Below, in pieces: positions 29,879 through 38,734 of a stretch of 64,000 nucleotides of DNA. Source of the stretch: an uncultured Paracoccaceae bacterium (lineage in GTDB: Bacteria; Pseudomonadota; Alphaproteobacteria; Rhodobacterales; Rhodobacteraceae); the NCBI GenBank assembly GCA_943787985.1, contig CALSOO010000009.1, forward strand, positions 62,001-126,000, given 5' to 3'. Every line of letters begins with the position of its first letter. The first letter of the stretch is position 1. The notes under the pieces are model-generated. The model saw nothing but the letters and a program-made list of their open reading frames with translations. It was not told the DNA's origin and searched no databases. A program made the translations under genes and the position numbers.

Positions 29879-31222
29879 ATGGTCGCAATTTTCACGAACG
29901 TCTTCACAACAGCGTTTCGGATCGTTCAAGTCGTGCTTGAAGCCTTTGTCTCGCTGGGCTGGTTGATCCTGAACGGAGCTAAGGCGGCTATGGGCGGCGG
30001 CATCGCGGCTTTTGCCACATCCGCGGGCGCACAGCGGCGGGTCTTTGCGATTTTGCGCGCTTTTGTGCCCAATTTCACCATCAATAAAGTGCTGATGAAG
30101 GCCTACGACAACACCGGCACCGCCGTGGTCACGCGCCGCGTGGATGTGTTGGATGTGCTGAACCGCAACGATGATTTCGAGGTGGTGTACGGGTCGCGCA
30201 TGCGCAAGCTGACCGAAGGCGAAAACTTCTTTCTGGGCATGCAGCCGGGCTGGGATTACACCCGCGATACATCGGCCATGCGTTTGGCCGCGCGGATGGA
30301 TGACGTGCCAAAGATCGTTCTGCCCCGCGCCACCGAATTGGCTGACAAGATCGTGGCAGACAGCGGTGGCAAGATCGACATTGTGCCTGCCCTGACGCTG
30401 CAAGTACCATGGGACATGACCGACACATATTTCGGGGCAGGTGGTGAAAAGGCGGCGATGCAGGAGTGGACGACAGACCTGTTTTGGTACTTGTTCGAAG
30501 ACTTGCCCGCCGACCCCGCACTGGACGCCAAGGCGATGACGTTTGCGGGGGATTTGCGCGACTACCTCGATGCACGGATCCAGACCCGCAAAGCCAACCC
30601 GACAGAGGCCGAAGACATCCTGAACCGCTGCCTTGCCCTGCAATCAAGCGGCACACCGGGAATGGACGATCTGGGCATTCGCAACAACATGCTGGGGATT
30701 TTAATCGGCGCAATTCCAACGATTTCAAAGGCCTGCTGCCTTGCGCTGGATGAATTGCTGAACCGCCCCGATGCTTTGGCCACCGCGCATAAAGCGGCCC
30801 TTGCGAATGACGACGCACAAGTTGCCATGCACATCTGGGAAGCGCTGCGGTTCAATCCGCACAATCCTGTTTTGTATCGCCGTGCGACGCGTGATGCTGT
30901 GGTGGGGCGCTCAACCCTACGCCAGCGTACGGTCAAAAAAGGGCAAATCGTTTTTGCGGGCACCGCGTCGGCGCAGTTTGACCGCTACGACATTCCCACA
31001 CCCAACCAGTTTCGCACCGACCGCCCGTTTGAGGATTACATCATTTGGGGCTATGGCATGCACAACTGCTTTGGCGCCGCGATCAATGCGGCTGTGATCC
31101 CTGCGATCCTGAAACCGCTTTTGGCGCAGAAAAACCTGCGCCGCGCTGCGGGTGCTGCGGGCCAGATCGACGGTGGCGGCACGCCCCATCCGCAACATTT
31201 TCACGTGGAGTTTGACACATGA
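29879..31222 (+). CDS. Cytochrome P450 with N-terminal membrane segment
   Basis: 447 residues from ATG 29879, with AAGGAGG upstream. The haem loop WGYGMHNCFG matches FGxGxHxCxG (Cys397) and the K-helix ExxR is in IWEALRFNP (Glu321, Arg324). The I-helix region reads GILIGAIPTISKA, lacking the usual acid-Thr pair in a clear form, so it may be an atypical oxygenase or a peroxide-using P450. A hydrophobic N-terminus (about residues 8-45) suggests membrane attachment, unusual for a bacterial P450. No ferredoxin or reductase gene is nearby, which also favours use of peroxide or preformed hydroperoxides. Its stop overlaps the next start (ATGA). Confidence 0.87.
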   Translation: MVAIFTNVFTTAFRIVQVVLEAFVSLGWLILNGAKAAMGGGIAAFATSAGAQRRVFAILRAFVPNFTINKVLMKAYDNTGTAVVTRRVDVLDVLNRNDDFEVVYGSRMRKLTEGENFFLGMQPGWDYTRDTSAMRLAARMDDVPKIVLPRATELADKIVADSGGKIDIVPALTLQVPWDMTDTYFGAGGEKAAMQEWTTDLFWYLFEDLPADPALDAKAMTFAGDLRDYLDARIQTRKANPTEAEDILNRCLALQSSGTPGMDDLGIRNNMLGILIGAIPTISKACCLALDELLNRPDALATAHKAALANDDAQVAMHIWEALRFNPHNPVLYRRATRDAVVGRSTLRQRTVKKGQIVFAGTASAQFDRYDIPTPNQFRTDRPFEDYIIWGYGMHNCFGAAINAAVIPAILKPLLAQKNLRRAAGAAGQIDGGGTPHPQHFHVEFDT

Positions 31223-31992
31223 GCAAGAACCTTTTGATCACGCTTTTGCCGTCCTCTGGCGTTGACCTCGGGCGCTGGTTATTGGCCCATTACAAGGTGG
31301 ATTACACGGAACGCCCGCACGCGCCGATCTTTCACGTACTGGCTTTGAAATCATGGGGTGTGGGCGCGGAAGAGTATCCGTTGTTTGTGCAGGACGGTGA
31401 GAAATACAAGGGCAATGATTTCACCCAGCCCATGCTGGAAGCCAAAGCGCCGCCTGAGCTAAAGCTGATCCCCAACGATCCGGCGGCCGCCAAAGAGGTC
31501 GACGAATTGCAACATTATGCGCGGTTTACCGTGGGTGGTGCTGTGGTGAATTGGTCCTATTGGAACCTGTTGAAATACAAATCGGTGGTCTGGCCGTCAT
31601 TGACCACACAGGTGCCGTGGTACGAAAAACTGGTCTGGTTTGTGCTCTACCCGATTATGCGCGGCCTGATGTACAAAGGGTTGAAACTGGATCAATCGGT
31701 GGCGGATGAGGGCCTGAAAACCATCTACGCAGGCTTTGACAAGTTTGATGCGATGTTGGCCGATGGCAGACCTTATCTAACTGGCGATAAATTGACCTAT
31801 GCGGACCTTGCGATGTCTGCCTGTCTGGGGCCGATGATCTTGGCGCAAGGCTATCACGGGATGTTGCCGAACCACGCCAAATGCCCTGTTTTTATGCAGA
31901 AAATCTATGCAGAGCTGCGCGCGCGGCCAACAGGGCTGCACATTCAAAAGATGTACGACCTGCATCGCCCCGCCGCCTTGTTGCAGGTGTAA
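31219..31992 (+). CDS. Glutathione S-transferase-like protein, copy 1
   Basis: 257 residues. An N-terminal thioredoxin-like part (LLITLLPSSGVDLGRWLLAH) is followed by an all-helical GST C-terminal domain with the usual motif (YLTGDKLTYADLAMSACLGP). It starts inside the P450 stop (ATGA), so translation is coupled. It is closely related to the next gene along the full length, especially in TERPHAPIFHxLALK and NWSYWNLLKYKSVVWPS; the two arose by tandem duplication. In this oxidative cluster it may conjugate or isomerise an epoxide or hydroperoxide product, which is inference. Confidence 0.82.
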   Translation: MSKNLLITLLPSSGVDLGRWLLAHYKVDYTERPHAPIFHVLALKSWGVGAEEYPLFVQDGEKYKGNDFTQPMLEAKAPPELKLIPNDPAAAKEVDELQHYARFTVGGAVVNWSYWNLLKYKSVVWPSLTTQVPWYEKLVWFVLYPIMRGLMYKGLKLDQSVADEGLKTIYAGFDKFDAMLADGRPYLTGDKLTYADLAMSACLGPMILAQGYHGMLPNHAKCPVFMQKIYAELRARPTGLHIQKMYDLHRPAALLQV

Positions 31993-31998
31993 AGTGCC

Positions 31999-32772
31999 AT
32001 GACAAAACCACTTCTGATCACGCTTTTGCCGTCCTCGGGGGTCGACACAGGCCGCTGGATTCTCAGCCATTACGGGGTGGACTACACAGAGCGCCCCCAT
32101 GCGCCGATCTTTCACATTCTTGCGCTGAAATGGTGGGGGATGGGCAAAGACGACTATCCTTTGCTGGTGCAGGGGGGCGTGAAAACCCACGGCGCGCGCC
32201 ATATTAAGTCGCTGCTGGATGCGGATGCGCCGGACGCGCTGCGCCTGATGCCGGATGATGAGGCAGGCCAAAAAGAGGTCATGGCCCTGTCCGGTTTCGC
32301 AGGCGGTGATCTGGGCGATTGCGTGGTGAACTGGTCCTATTGGAACCTTCTGAAATACAAATCTGTGGTGTGGCCGTCTGTGGCGACAGGCGTGCCGTGG
32401 TATGAAAAGCTGACGCTTGCGCTGGGGTTTCCGCTGATCCGCTGGGCGATGTACAAAGGGCTGGGGTTGGACCAGTCTGTTGCGGATCAATCGCTAAAAA
32501 CGATCTATGCGGGATTTGATACGCTGGACGAGAAACTGTCAGACGGGCGGCGCTATCTTTATGGCGACAAGCTCAGCTTTGCGGACCTGATAACAGCGGC
32601 CTGTCTGGGGCCGATGATTTTGGTGCAAGGCTATCACGGGATGCTGCCAAACCACGCCAAATGCCCGACCTACATGCAAGAGGTCTACGCGGCGCTGCGG
32701 CAGCGCCCCACAGGGCTCTATATCCAACGGATTTACGATGAACACCGCGCAGCACAGCTTTTGCAGGTGTAA
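31999..32772 (+). CDS. Glutathione S-transferase-like protein, copy 2
   Basis: 257 residues, same length as its neighbour and nearly collinear with it. The N-terminal LLITLLPSSGVDTGRWILSH and C-terminal YLYGDKLSFADLITAACLGP correspond position by position. The largest differences are in residues 60-105, where substrate pockets often vary, so the pair may form a heterodimer or handle different compounds. It begins six bases after copy 1. An 81-base gap with a run of C follows before the lodA-like gene; no terminator is visible there. Confidence 0.82.
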   Translation: MTKPLLITLLPSSGVDTGRWILSHYGVDYTERPHAPIFHILALKWWGMGKDDYPLLVQGGVKTHGARHIKSLLDADAPDALRLMPDDEAGQKEVMALSGFAGGDLGDCVVNWSYWNLLKYKSVVWPSVATGVPWYEKLTLALGFPLIRWAMYKGLGLDQSVADQSLKTIYAGFDTLDEKLSDGRRYLYGDKLSFADLITAACLGPMILVQGYHGMLPNHAKCPTYMQEVYAALRQRPTGLYIQRIYDEHRAAQLLQV

Positions 32773-32853
32773 CCCCCCCCTCCCCCACATATACTCTCGT
32801 TTAAGTTGATTTTTCAAAATACCATTTTATGGTTAAGACATTAGGAGACCACA

Positions 32854-34716
32854 GTGAGCGACACTCAGGACAACACAATTGTATCCGCAGCAATCTATCC
32901 CCCCATCGGTGTGTGCCGCGTTGGCAACAGCCCCGACGCCTATTACATCGGGCCAGAGGTCACAGAGCCGCCCGTTCAGGATCCCGGTTTTTACCGCGAC
33001 GATGTGGGGCGCCTCAAACGCGAAGCGGCGCGGTTCCGGATCTACGGGCTGAACAGCGCAGGGCAGGCGGTGGCCGAGCTGACGTCTGATACCGCCGACA
33101 TCACGTGGCAGGTCGAACTGGCGAACCAGAAAGCCAGCTGGTACGAGTTCCAACTGGCCCAGGACATCCCCGAAGCCGCACAAGCCGCCCCAAGCGTCAA
33201 ACGCAACATTGCGGTCGCGGATCGCAGCACACTCACCATCGCGCCGTCCGCCAAAACAGTGTCCACGCCGGGGCACCTCGGGCAAGGGACCAAATTCGAC
33301 GATGGCAGCTGTTTTGGCATCCCTGTCTATCTTGGGGAATTGCACACCGACGACGAAGGACGCTTGATCGTTCTGGGGGGGCACGGCAAGGCCGGATCCC
33401 AAGACAACAGCCCCGCAATCACCTTCGCCAACAATGAAGGATGGTACGACGACACCTCGGACGGCCCCGTCAGCGCGCGGGTCACCTATCAAGGGCAATC
33501 GCTTGAAGTCAGCCCCGGCTGGGTGATCTGCGCGCCACCCAACTACGGCCCGCAGATCAAGTCCGTGCGCACGATGTGGGACCTGATGCGCGACACAGCG
33601 GTCACGGCCAACATGCTCGACCGTCCGGAAAAGCCGTCCTTTCAAAACGACATTCGCCCGATCTTTGAGCGGATGACGGAACTGCAATGGGTCAACGCAG
33701 GCTTTGCGGCCGCGTTCGGGCACGACGGCCCCTTTGATTTCGCCTCCACCGCGTGGCTGGAGCGGCTCAACGATGCCACGCTCACGGGGCAGGAAACGCG
33801 GCGTGTTTTGTTTAACAACTTCCGCGAATTCGCGCGTGACAGCAAATCTCCGGTGCCTTGGCCGTGGTTGTACGGGGATGCGATGAACGTGCCGCCCGCC
33901 GATACGCCGCGCCAGCACACGACACTGTCGGACCTGCAAATGGCGTTCCTCAGTGACTGGGTGAGGGGCAACTTTATCGCCGATTACGACCCTCAAGCCT
34001 GCCCGCCCCAAAACATCGAGGACGTGCCACTGGCAGAGCAGCCCGACATGCTGACACGGGCGGCGATGGACTTTTGCCTTGCGGATGCGTTCCACCCCGG
34101 ATGCGAAATGACATGGCCGATGCGTCAAGCGGGGATGTATCAATCGGCCTTCCGGCTCAAAGCGCGGGTGGGGGTGGAACCCGACTTCGGGCAAGAACTC
34201 ACACCTATCTGGAACGCGCCCGGGGGGCCTGTGAACGGGGGGCAATCGGCGGGATCCATCACGCGCTGGATGGCCGTGCCCTGGCAGACGGACACCGCGT
34301 CCTGCCGCTCCGGATACTCCAAAGCCTATGACCCCTATGTGCCCACATTCTGGCCCGCGCGGGTGCCCAACGAAGTGGTCAGCTCGGAGGCTTATGCTGT
34401 GATCACGGACACCGCACAAAGTATGGAGGCGCGCATGGCCGCCTTTAAGCAGCGCGCGGATTGGCTGGAACCACTGGGACTGAAAATGCCCTACCAGCAC
34501 CAGATCAACCACATGATCCACCACTTTGACGAAATGGGCGTGGTGGAGCCACAGCTGGGGCCGCGCGACACAGACGCCTTTCCGGCCGTCATCCAGGTGT
34601 CGGACCAGCCCGAAAGCAAAGTGATGCTGATGGCAGGGCAGACCGACGGGGCCGAGGAGCACAGCGACCTGTCAATGATCGACAAGTTGCGCCGCTTGCC
34701 ACACGCGGGAGGTTAG
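32854..34716 (+). CDS. LodA-like CTQ quinoprotein amino-acid oxidase
   Basis: 620 residues starting with GTG (AGGAG eight bases upstream). It matches the L-lysine epsilon-oxidase/glycine oxidase family: N-terminal IYPPIGVCRVGNSPDAYYIG, then HPGCEMTWPMR, RWMAVPWQTDTASC and TFWPARVPNEV. The family makes cysteine tryptophylquinone from its own Trp and Cys; here the Trp is probably Trp500, and Cys417 or Cys484 is the partner (I cannot decide between them). Such oxidases release an aldehyde or keto acid, ammonia and hydrogen peroxide, and known members are antibacterial through the peroxide. No signal peptide. The LodB-like maturation gene begins one base after its TAG. The substrate is unknown. 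Confidence 0.88.
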   Translation: MSDTQDNTIVSAAIYPPIGVCRVGNSPDAYYIGPEVTEPPVQDPGFYRDDVGRLKREAARFRIYGLNSAGQAVAELTSDTADITWQVELANQKASWYEFQLAQDIPEAAQAAPSVKRNIAVADRSTLTIAPSAKTVSTPGHLGQGTKFDDGSCFGIPVYLGELHTDDEGRLIVLGGHGKAGSQDNSPAITFANNEGWYDDTSDGPVSARVTYQGQSLEVSPGWVICAPPNYGPQIKSVRTMWDLMRDTAVTANMLDRPEKPSFQNDIRPIFERMTELQWVNAGFAAAFGHDGPFDFASTAWLERLNDATLTGQETRRVLFNNFREFARDSKSPVPWPWLYGDAMNVPPADTPRQHTTLSDLQMAFLSDWVRGNFIADYDPQACPPQNIEDVPLAEQPDMLTRAAMDFCLADAFHPGCEMTWPMRQAGMYQSAFRLKARVGVEPDFGQELTPIWNAPGGPVNGGQSAGSITRWMAVPWQTDTASCRSGYSKAYDPYVPTFWPARVPNEVVSSEAYAVITDTAQSMEARMAAFKQRADWLEPLGLKMPYQHQINHMIHHFDEMGVVEPQLGPRDTDAFPAVIQVSDQPESKVMLMAGQTDGAEEHSDLSMIDKLRRLPHAGG

Positions 34717-34717
34717 C

Positions 34718-35830
34718 CTGTCGCATGATTTTGACATTGCAATCATCGGTGCAGGGCCTGCGGGCGCTGCACTGGCTTGCGTGTTGGCCCAAAAATACGC
34801 GGTCGCGCTGATAGACCAGAACGACGTCCCGCAACCGCGCATCGGCGAAAGCCTTGTGCCTGCAGCCCGAAGGGTGCTGCGGGACATGAACCTGCTCGAG
34901 ATCATCAACGAACGTGGATACGCGCCTTATCTCGGGAATCGCTCTGCGTGGGGGCAAGACAGCTTTACGGTCACGGATTTCCTGCAAGACCCCGACGGGC
35001 CGGGGTGGCATCTGGACAGGGTCGACTTTGAAACCACCCTGCGCCGCACAGCAGCAGAGCGGGGCGCGCAAGTCATCGCACCGGTCAAGATGCGGAATGC
35101 GAAGCGCCACGGTCAGACGTGGACCGTCACCCTGAACGAGGCAGGGTCCATCAACGCACGCATTCTGGTCGACGCCACAGGGCGCAAATCCGCAGTGGCG
35201 CGCAGATTGGGGAACCGCTCAACCAGCAGGCACAAAACGGTGTCGGTGTGGGCGCACCTCAAGGACAACTTGGTTCAGCCACCAGACAGCGGATTTTCCA
35301 GTGTGATCAGCACTGAGGCAGGGTGGTGGTACACCGCCTCGCTGGGGGCGCGGCGGGTGCTTTCGTTGCACACGGATTCCGACCTTGTGCGGTCCGAACA
35401 GCGCTTTGGACGCGGGTTGCTGGAGCAGGCGATGAAGAACCCGCTGTTGGAACCGGTGTTGCATGGCTGTGTGGCCACAGCAGGGGAAATGTGCAGCGTT
35501 GCGGCCGCCAACAGCCTGATCCTGCCGCGCGCGTCAGGCTACGCATGGCTTGCGGCAGGGGACGCGGCAGGCGCGCTTGATCCCTTGTCATCGCGGGGGA
35601 TTTTCCACAGCCTTTACACGGCCTTCGCAGGCGCGATGGAAATCGATGAAGCCCTCGTGAGCGGAGACTTGAACAAATTCGACACCTACGCCGCGCACAT
35701 CACGGAAATGGGGCGCACCAATCACGAACAAGAGCACCTGTTCTACCAGATCGAAACCCGTTGGCCGGACGCGCCGTTCTGGATGCGCAGGCGCGCAGAA
35801 GAGCAATTCGTCGCGCCTCAATCAGGCTAA
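34718..35830 (+). CDS. LodB-like FAD protein for quinone cofactor maturation
   Basis: About 370 residues. FAD binding is shown by FDIAIIGAGPAGAALA near the N-terminus and by SGYAWLAAGDAAGALDPLSSRG further on. LodB proteins are flavin-dependent halogenase-like enzymes needed to form the CTQ cofactor of LodA. The start is a problem: the only in-frame candidates before the FAD motif are CTG 34718 (good GGGAGG site six bases upstream) and ATT 34736; the ATG at 34725 is out of frame and GTG 34781 would remove the FAD motif. I chose the CTG. The gene starts one base after lodA, so translation is probably coupled. Confidence 0.83.
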   Translation: MSHDFDIAIIGAGPAGAALACVLAQKYAVALIDQNDVPQPRIGESLVPAARRVLRDMNLLEIINERGYAPYLGNRSAWGQDSFTVTDFLQDPDGPGWHLDRVDFETTLRRTAAERGAQVIAPVKMRNAKRHGQTWTVTLNEAGSINARILVDATGRKSAVARRLGNRSTSRHKTVSVWAHLKDNLVQPPDSGFSSVISTEAGWWYTASLGARRVLSLHTDSDLVRSEQRFGRGLLEQAMKNPLLEPVLHGCVATAGEMCSVAAANSLILPRASGYAWLAAGDAAGALDPLSSRGIFHSLYTAFAGAMEIDEALVSGDLNKFDTYAAHITEMGRTNHEQEHLFYQIETRWPDAPFWMRRRAEEQFVAPQSG

Positions 35831-35939
35831 AGCCCGCCTGTGAAAACGCAGTTGTGGGATCACAGGTTGCAACTTCGCGTTGGCTTATGGCAACCTAAGG
35901 TAAATGCGTTCTGATTTCCCACAAAAGTGATAGTTATTT

Positions 35940-36893
35940 ATGACCTCAGTGCTTGCTCATCATCTTGACGCTGCTTTGACCCCTCTGTTGGATCCCAAGA
36001 TGGGGTCTGACCCCGTTTGGGTGCCGGAAGAGCTGGAGGCCCGCCTTTTTCCCGACCTCCCCGAGGACGCACCAACACAACGACTGTTTGCTTTGCTGGA
36101 TGCAGGAAAACTGCCCTTTTTGGCAGAACGGCTCGCCCAGTCGGGACTGAGGCATCAGTGCCTGTACGAGTTTGACGACTTTAACGATGAAGCATCCGAC
36201 GTCGCGCCGTGGCTGGTCGAACTCACCCCCGAGTCCAACCTGTTGCGGCATTTCTTTGCCTTTGACCCCGAGGCCGAAGACCCGTTTCACTTGCTGGCAT
36301 TGGGGGCAGGAATTTTACTGCGCACACACAGCGACATCACGCAATTGCGCGCCCATCTGCGCCACTACAGTGTTTTGCCCGACGAAAGCGGAGCGCGGAT
36401 GGTGTTTCGCATGGCCGAACCGGGCGCACTTGATGCGGTCTTGTCTGCCTCCCGTGCCGAAGAATGCGCCGCATTCTTTGCGCAGGTGCTTGAGGTGACG
36501 TATCTTTTGGCCTCGCTCGAGGATAACAAATGGGACGCCATCAGTGTTTCCTACGCGGGGCCTGTGCAGGACACGCGCGCGCGGCCGGTGTTGGACCGCG
36601 TGCGGCGCGACAGCCTGCGCAGCATGCACAACACGATCCGGGCCCGCACTCTGGCCCGTGCCACGGGGGGGGATCTCGGGGACCGGCAATAGCGCACGCA
36701 GACCTACCACCGCATCTACATGACCGGGTATGACAATGATGAAACTCTGATCAAGACCCACGACCTGCTCACCACTGTGCCCGAGGGGGCCGTCGCGCCG
36801 TATTGGGACGCGGTGCGCAGCGGTCAACACTCGCTCGGGTTTTTGACCTACCGCCTTGCCGCGCACTACGGGTTGGAGGGCATGGTACAATGA
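35940..36893 (+). pseudogene. DUF4123 T6SS effector adaptor (Tap/TEC-like), interrupted by TAG
   Basis: The full frame is 317 residues with one in-frame TAG at 36690-36692 (context CAA TAG CGC). The part before it is a DUF4123 domain (QRLFALLDAGKLPFLAERLA, VAPWLVELTPESNLLRHFF, AHLRHYSVLPDESGARMVFR). DUF4123 proteins are chaperone/adaptors that load an effector onto VgrG of type VI secretion. The frame beyond the TAG remains open for 67 codons of good sequence and its TGA overlaps the effector start by ATGA. That overlap shows the gene originally, or still, runs through the TAG. The domain itself is complete, so a truncated 250-residue product may keep function, although coupling to the effector would be lost. 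Confidence 0.72.
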
Positions 36894-38734
36894 GTGTTTG
36901 CGTTGAATGCGGCGATTTTGAACTCTTTTATGTCCCGTCGTGTGGGGATAGCGCGGTCGGGGACAGCGATGTTTTGCTGTTCGCAGGGGAAGAACTGACA
37001 GGCGTCAACGCCGAGATCCGCGAAATGGACGGGGTTTTCGGAGACCTCGATGCGGCCAAAAATCAGGAAGACCCCGATCTGGTCATTCAGGCGCAGGAAG
37101 CCTTGGCCAAAATGCTCAAGACCTACGTAAAACCCGGGGTGCATTTGCCCGACAAACATCTTGTGCAGATGTATTCGCTGAAAGGGAAACGCTGGACCCG
37201 CGTGCGCAGTGATAAAATGCGCAACCACTGGCGGCGGTACCGCATTGGCAAGGACATGTTGGAAGCGCAAGGCGGGGCTGGCAGCAAAGGACAGCTGCCA
37301 AAATCGCGCCTTGTGGAAGCGTTCAAAGAAGTCGGCAAAAAAGTGCAAGATGACCTGAAGGGCGGGATCACCTTTCGCAACCAGATCGCCAAAGGGTCCG
37401 TTAGCATCGGGATCCTTGAGTTGTTTGATGAATCCTGGGCCAAATGGATCGACGCGGTGAACGAAAGCCTGACCTATTCGGACGCAGGGGCCAATCATGA
37501 TCTCTCTGCGGGCGCGCAATTGCTGCGGGCCTATGCGGGGTTCGGTGTGAACCTTGGCTATAATCCCAAAACGCAAAGCGCGGGGCTGACCGGACACGCC
37601 GAGGCGCGCGCCATTCTGGCCGAAGCCAAGGCGACATTTCAGGGCTACGCCCCGCACCGCGACGGCTGGCACGCGCTCATTTCCTACGGCGCGCCCCAAG
37701 CGTCCGAAGCCGGCAACCAAAAAGAACTGAACTTCGGCTATTTTCGGGGCAAATTGACGATCACGACCCATGCGATGTTGGGGGCCAGTATCTTTGCCAC
37801 GGCGGGCATCGAATACAAATCCGAGGACAACGGATCGATCATGGTCAAACCCTCGATGGCAGGTGCCAAAGGGGAGGCGGCAGTCGGTGCCTTTGCAGGG
37901 GTCGAGGCGGGTGGCAGTGTCAAAGGGTCGCTCGAGTGGCTGAACCCCGGGCTCATCGTGGACGGGCAACCTGTCACAAACCCTGACTGGGCGCCCATCC
38001 TCGAAGTCGGCGTGGCTCTGGCAGGGAATGCGGGGGTGGGCTTCAAAGGGGAGTTCAAGATTTTCTACGAGGGGGGCCGGTTCGTCATAAAATGTCAGGC
38101 GCAGCTTGTGATCGGGCTTGGGGCCAAGGGCAGCCTGTCAGGCACGATCGGGTTCGACACGATCTATGATTTCATCATGTATGTGTACAACCAGTTGAAA
38201 GACAACGATTTCAGCTACCTTGAGTTCATGGAAGGCAACGCCTTTAACTCTGTCATTGCCATTGTGCTCTACGGGATCGAAAACGGGGTCGATGCGATGC
38301 GCTTTGTGGGCAATCAGGTGGACGCACTGGTCACCGCGATCGGCAACATCAATGAAGCCGCAGACGAGGCAGAAGCCTACGCCAAGAAAATCAAAGCCAA
38401 ACCCAGCGCGTTGTTCTTTGCCCCGCCAGAGGCCAAAGGGGCGGTTCTGCACAGGTTGTCAGAAACCTTCTGGAACAGCTTTGAGGAACATCAAGAGGGC
38501 GCGATCCTGACCGTTGTGGGCACGGTTCAAACCCAGCGCGAATGGGAAAAGATTGTGGAACGTATCAGCCCGACCGGCGCCAAAACCTCTGCTGCGGCAG
38601 GGTTGCGCAGGCTGAACTACATCATGGACGGTGGGTCACAGCGTAAGTTCACGCAAATGCTTGCGGTCATCGCAGCCCTGCCACCGCGCACGATGTACGC
38701 GGGCACGCCTGTGCTTGTGCAGACCGTCGCATGA
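36890..38734 (+). CDS. Putative T6SS cargo effector (DUF4123-linked), mechanism unknown
   Basis: 614 residues starting at the ATGA overlap with the adaptor gene. No signal peptide and no PAAR, MIX or Rhs motif. The N-terminal ~200 residues are mixed and charged (VQMYSLKGKRWTRVRSDK). Residues about 305-430 are Gly/Ala-rich and amphipathic (AMLGASIFATAGIEYKSE, AAVGAFAGVEAGGSVKGSLE, GVALAGNAGVGFKGEFKIF, LVIGLGAKGSLSGTIGF), which suggests membrane insertion or a beta-rich pore, followed by a helical C-terminus with no known toxin motif. Identification as an effector rests on position: DUF4123 adaptor before it, a membrane-anchored small-fold gene overlapping its end. The window shows no VgrG, Hcp or structural T6SS genes. 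Confidence 0.62.
   Translation: MSVCVECGDFELFYVPSCGDSAVGDSDVLLFAGEELTGVNAEIREMDGVFGDLDAAKNQEDPDLVIQAQEALAKMLKTYVKPGVHLPDKHLVQMYSLKGKRWTRVRSDKMRNHWRRYRIGKDMLEAQGGAGSKGQLPKSRLVEAFKEVGKKVQDDLKGGITFRNQIAKGSVSIGILELFDESWAKWIDAVNESLTYSDAGANHDLSAGAQLLRAYAGFGVNLGYNPKTQSAGLTGHAEARAILAEAKATFQGYAPHRDGWHALISYGAPQASEAGNQKELNFGYFRGKLTITTHAMLGASIFATAGIEYKSEDNGSIMVKPSMAGAKGEAAVGAFAGVEAGGSVKGSLEWLNPGLIVDGQPVTNPDWAPILEVGVALAGNAGVGFKGEFKIFYEGGRFVIKCQAQLVIGLGAKGSLSGTIGFDTIYDFIMYVYNQLKDNDFSYLEFMEGNAFNSVIAIVLYGIENGVDAMRFVGNQVDALVTAIGNINEAADEAEAYAKKIKAKPSALFFAPPEAKGAVLHRLSETFWNSFEEHQEGAILTVVGTVQTQREWEKIVERISPTGAKTSAAAGLRRLNYIMDGGSQRKFTQMLAVIAALPPRTMYAGTPVLVQTVA

Noticed and set aside
32833-34662. 609-codon open frame on the reverse strand
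   Set aside because: It is the antisense shadow of the lodA-like gene; no ribosome site and no family-like sequence.
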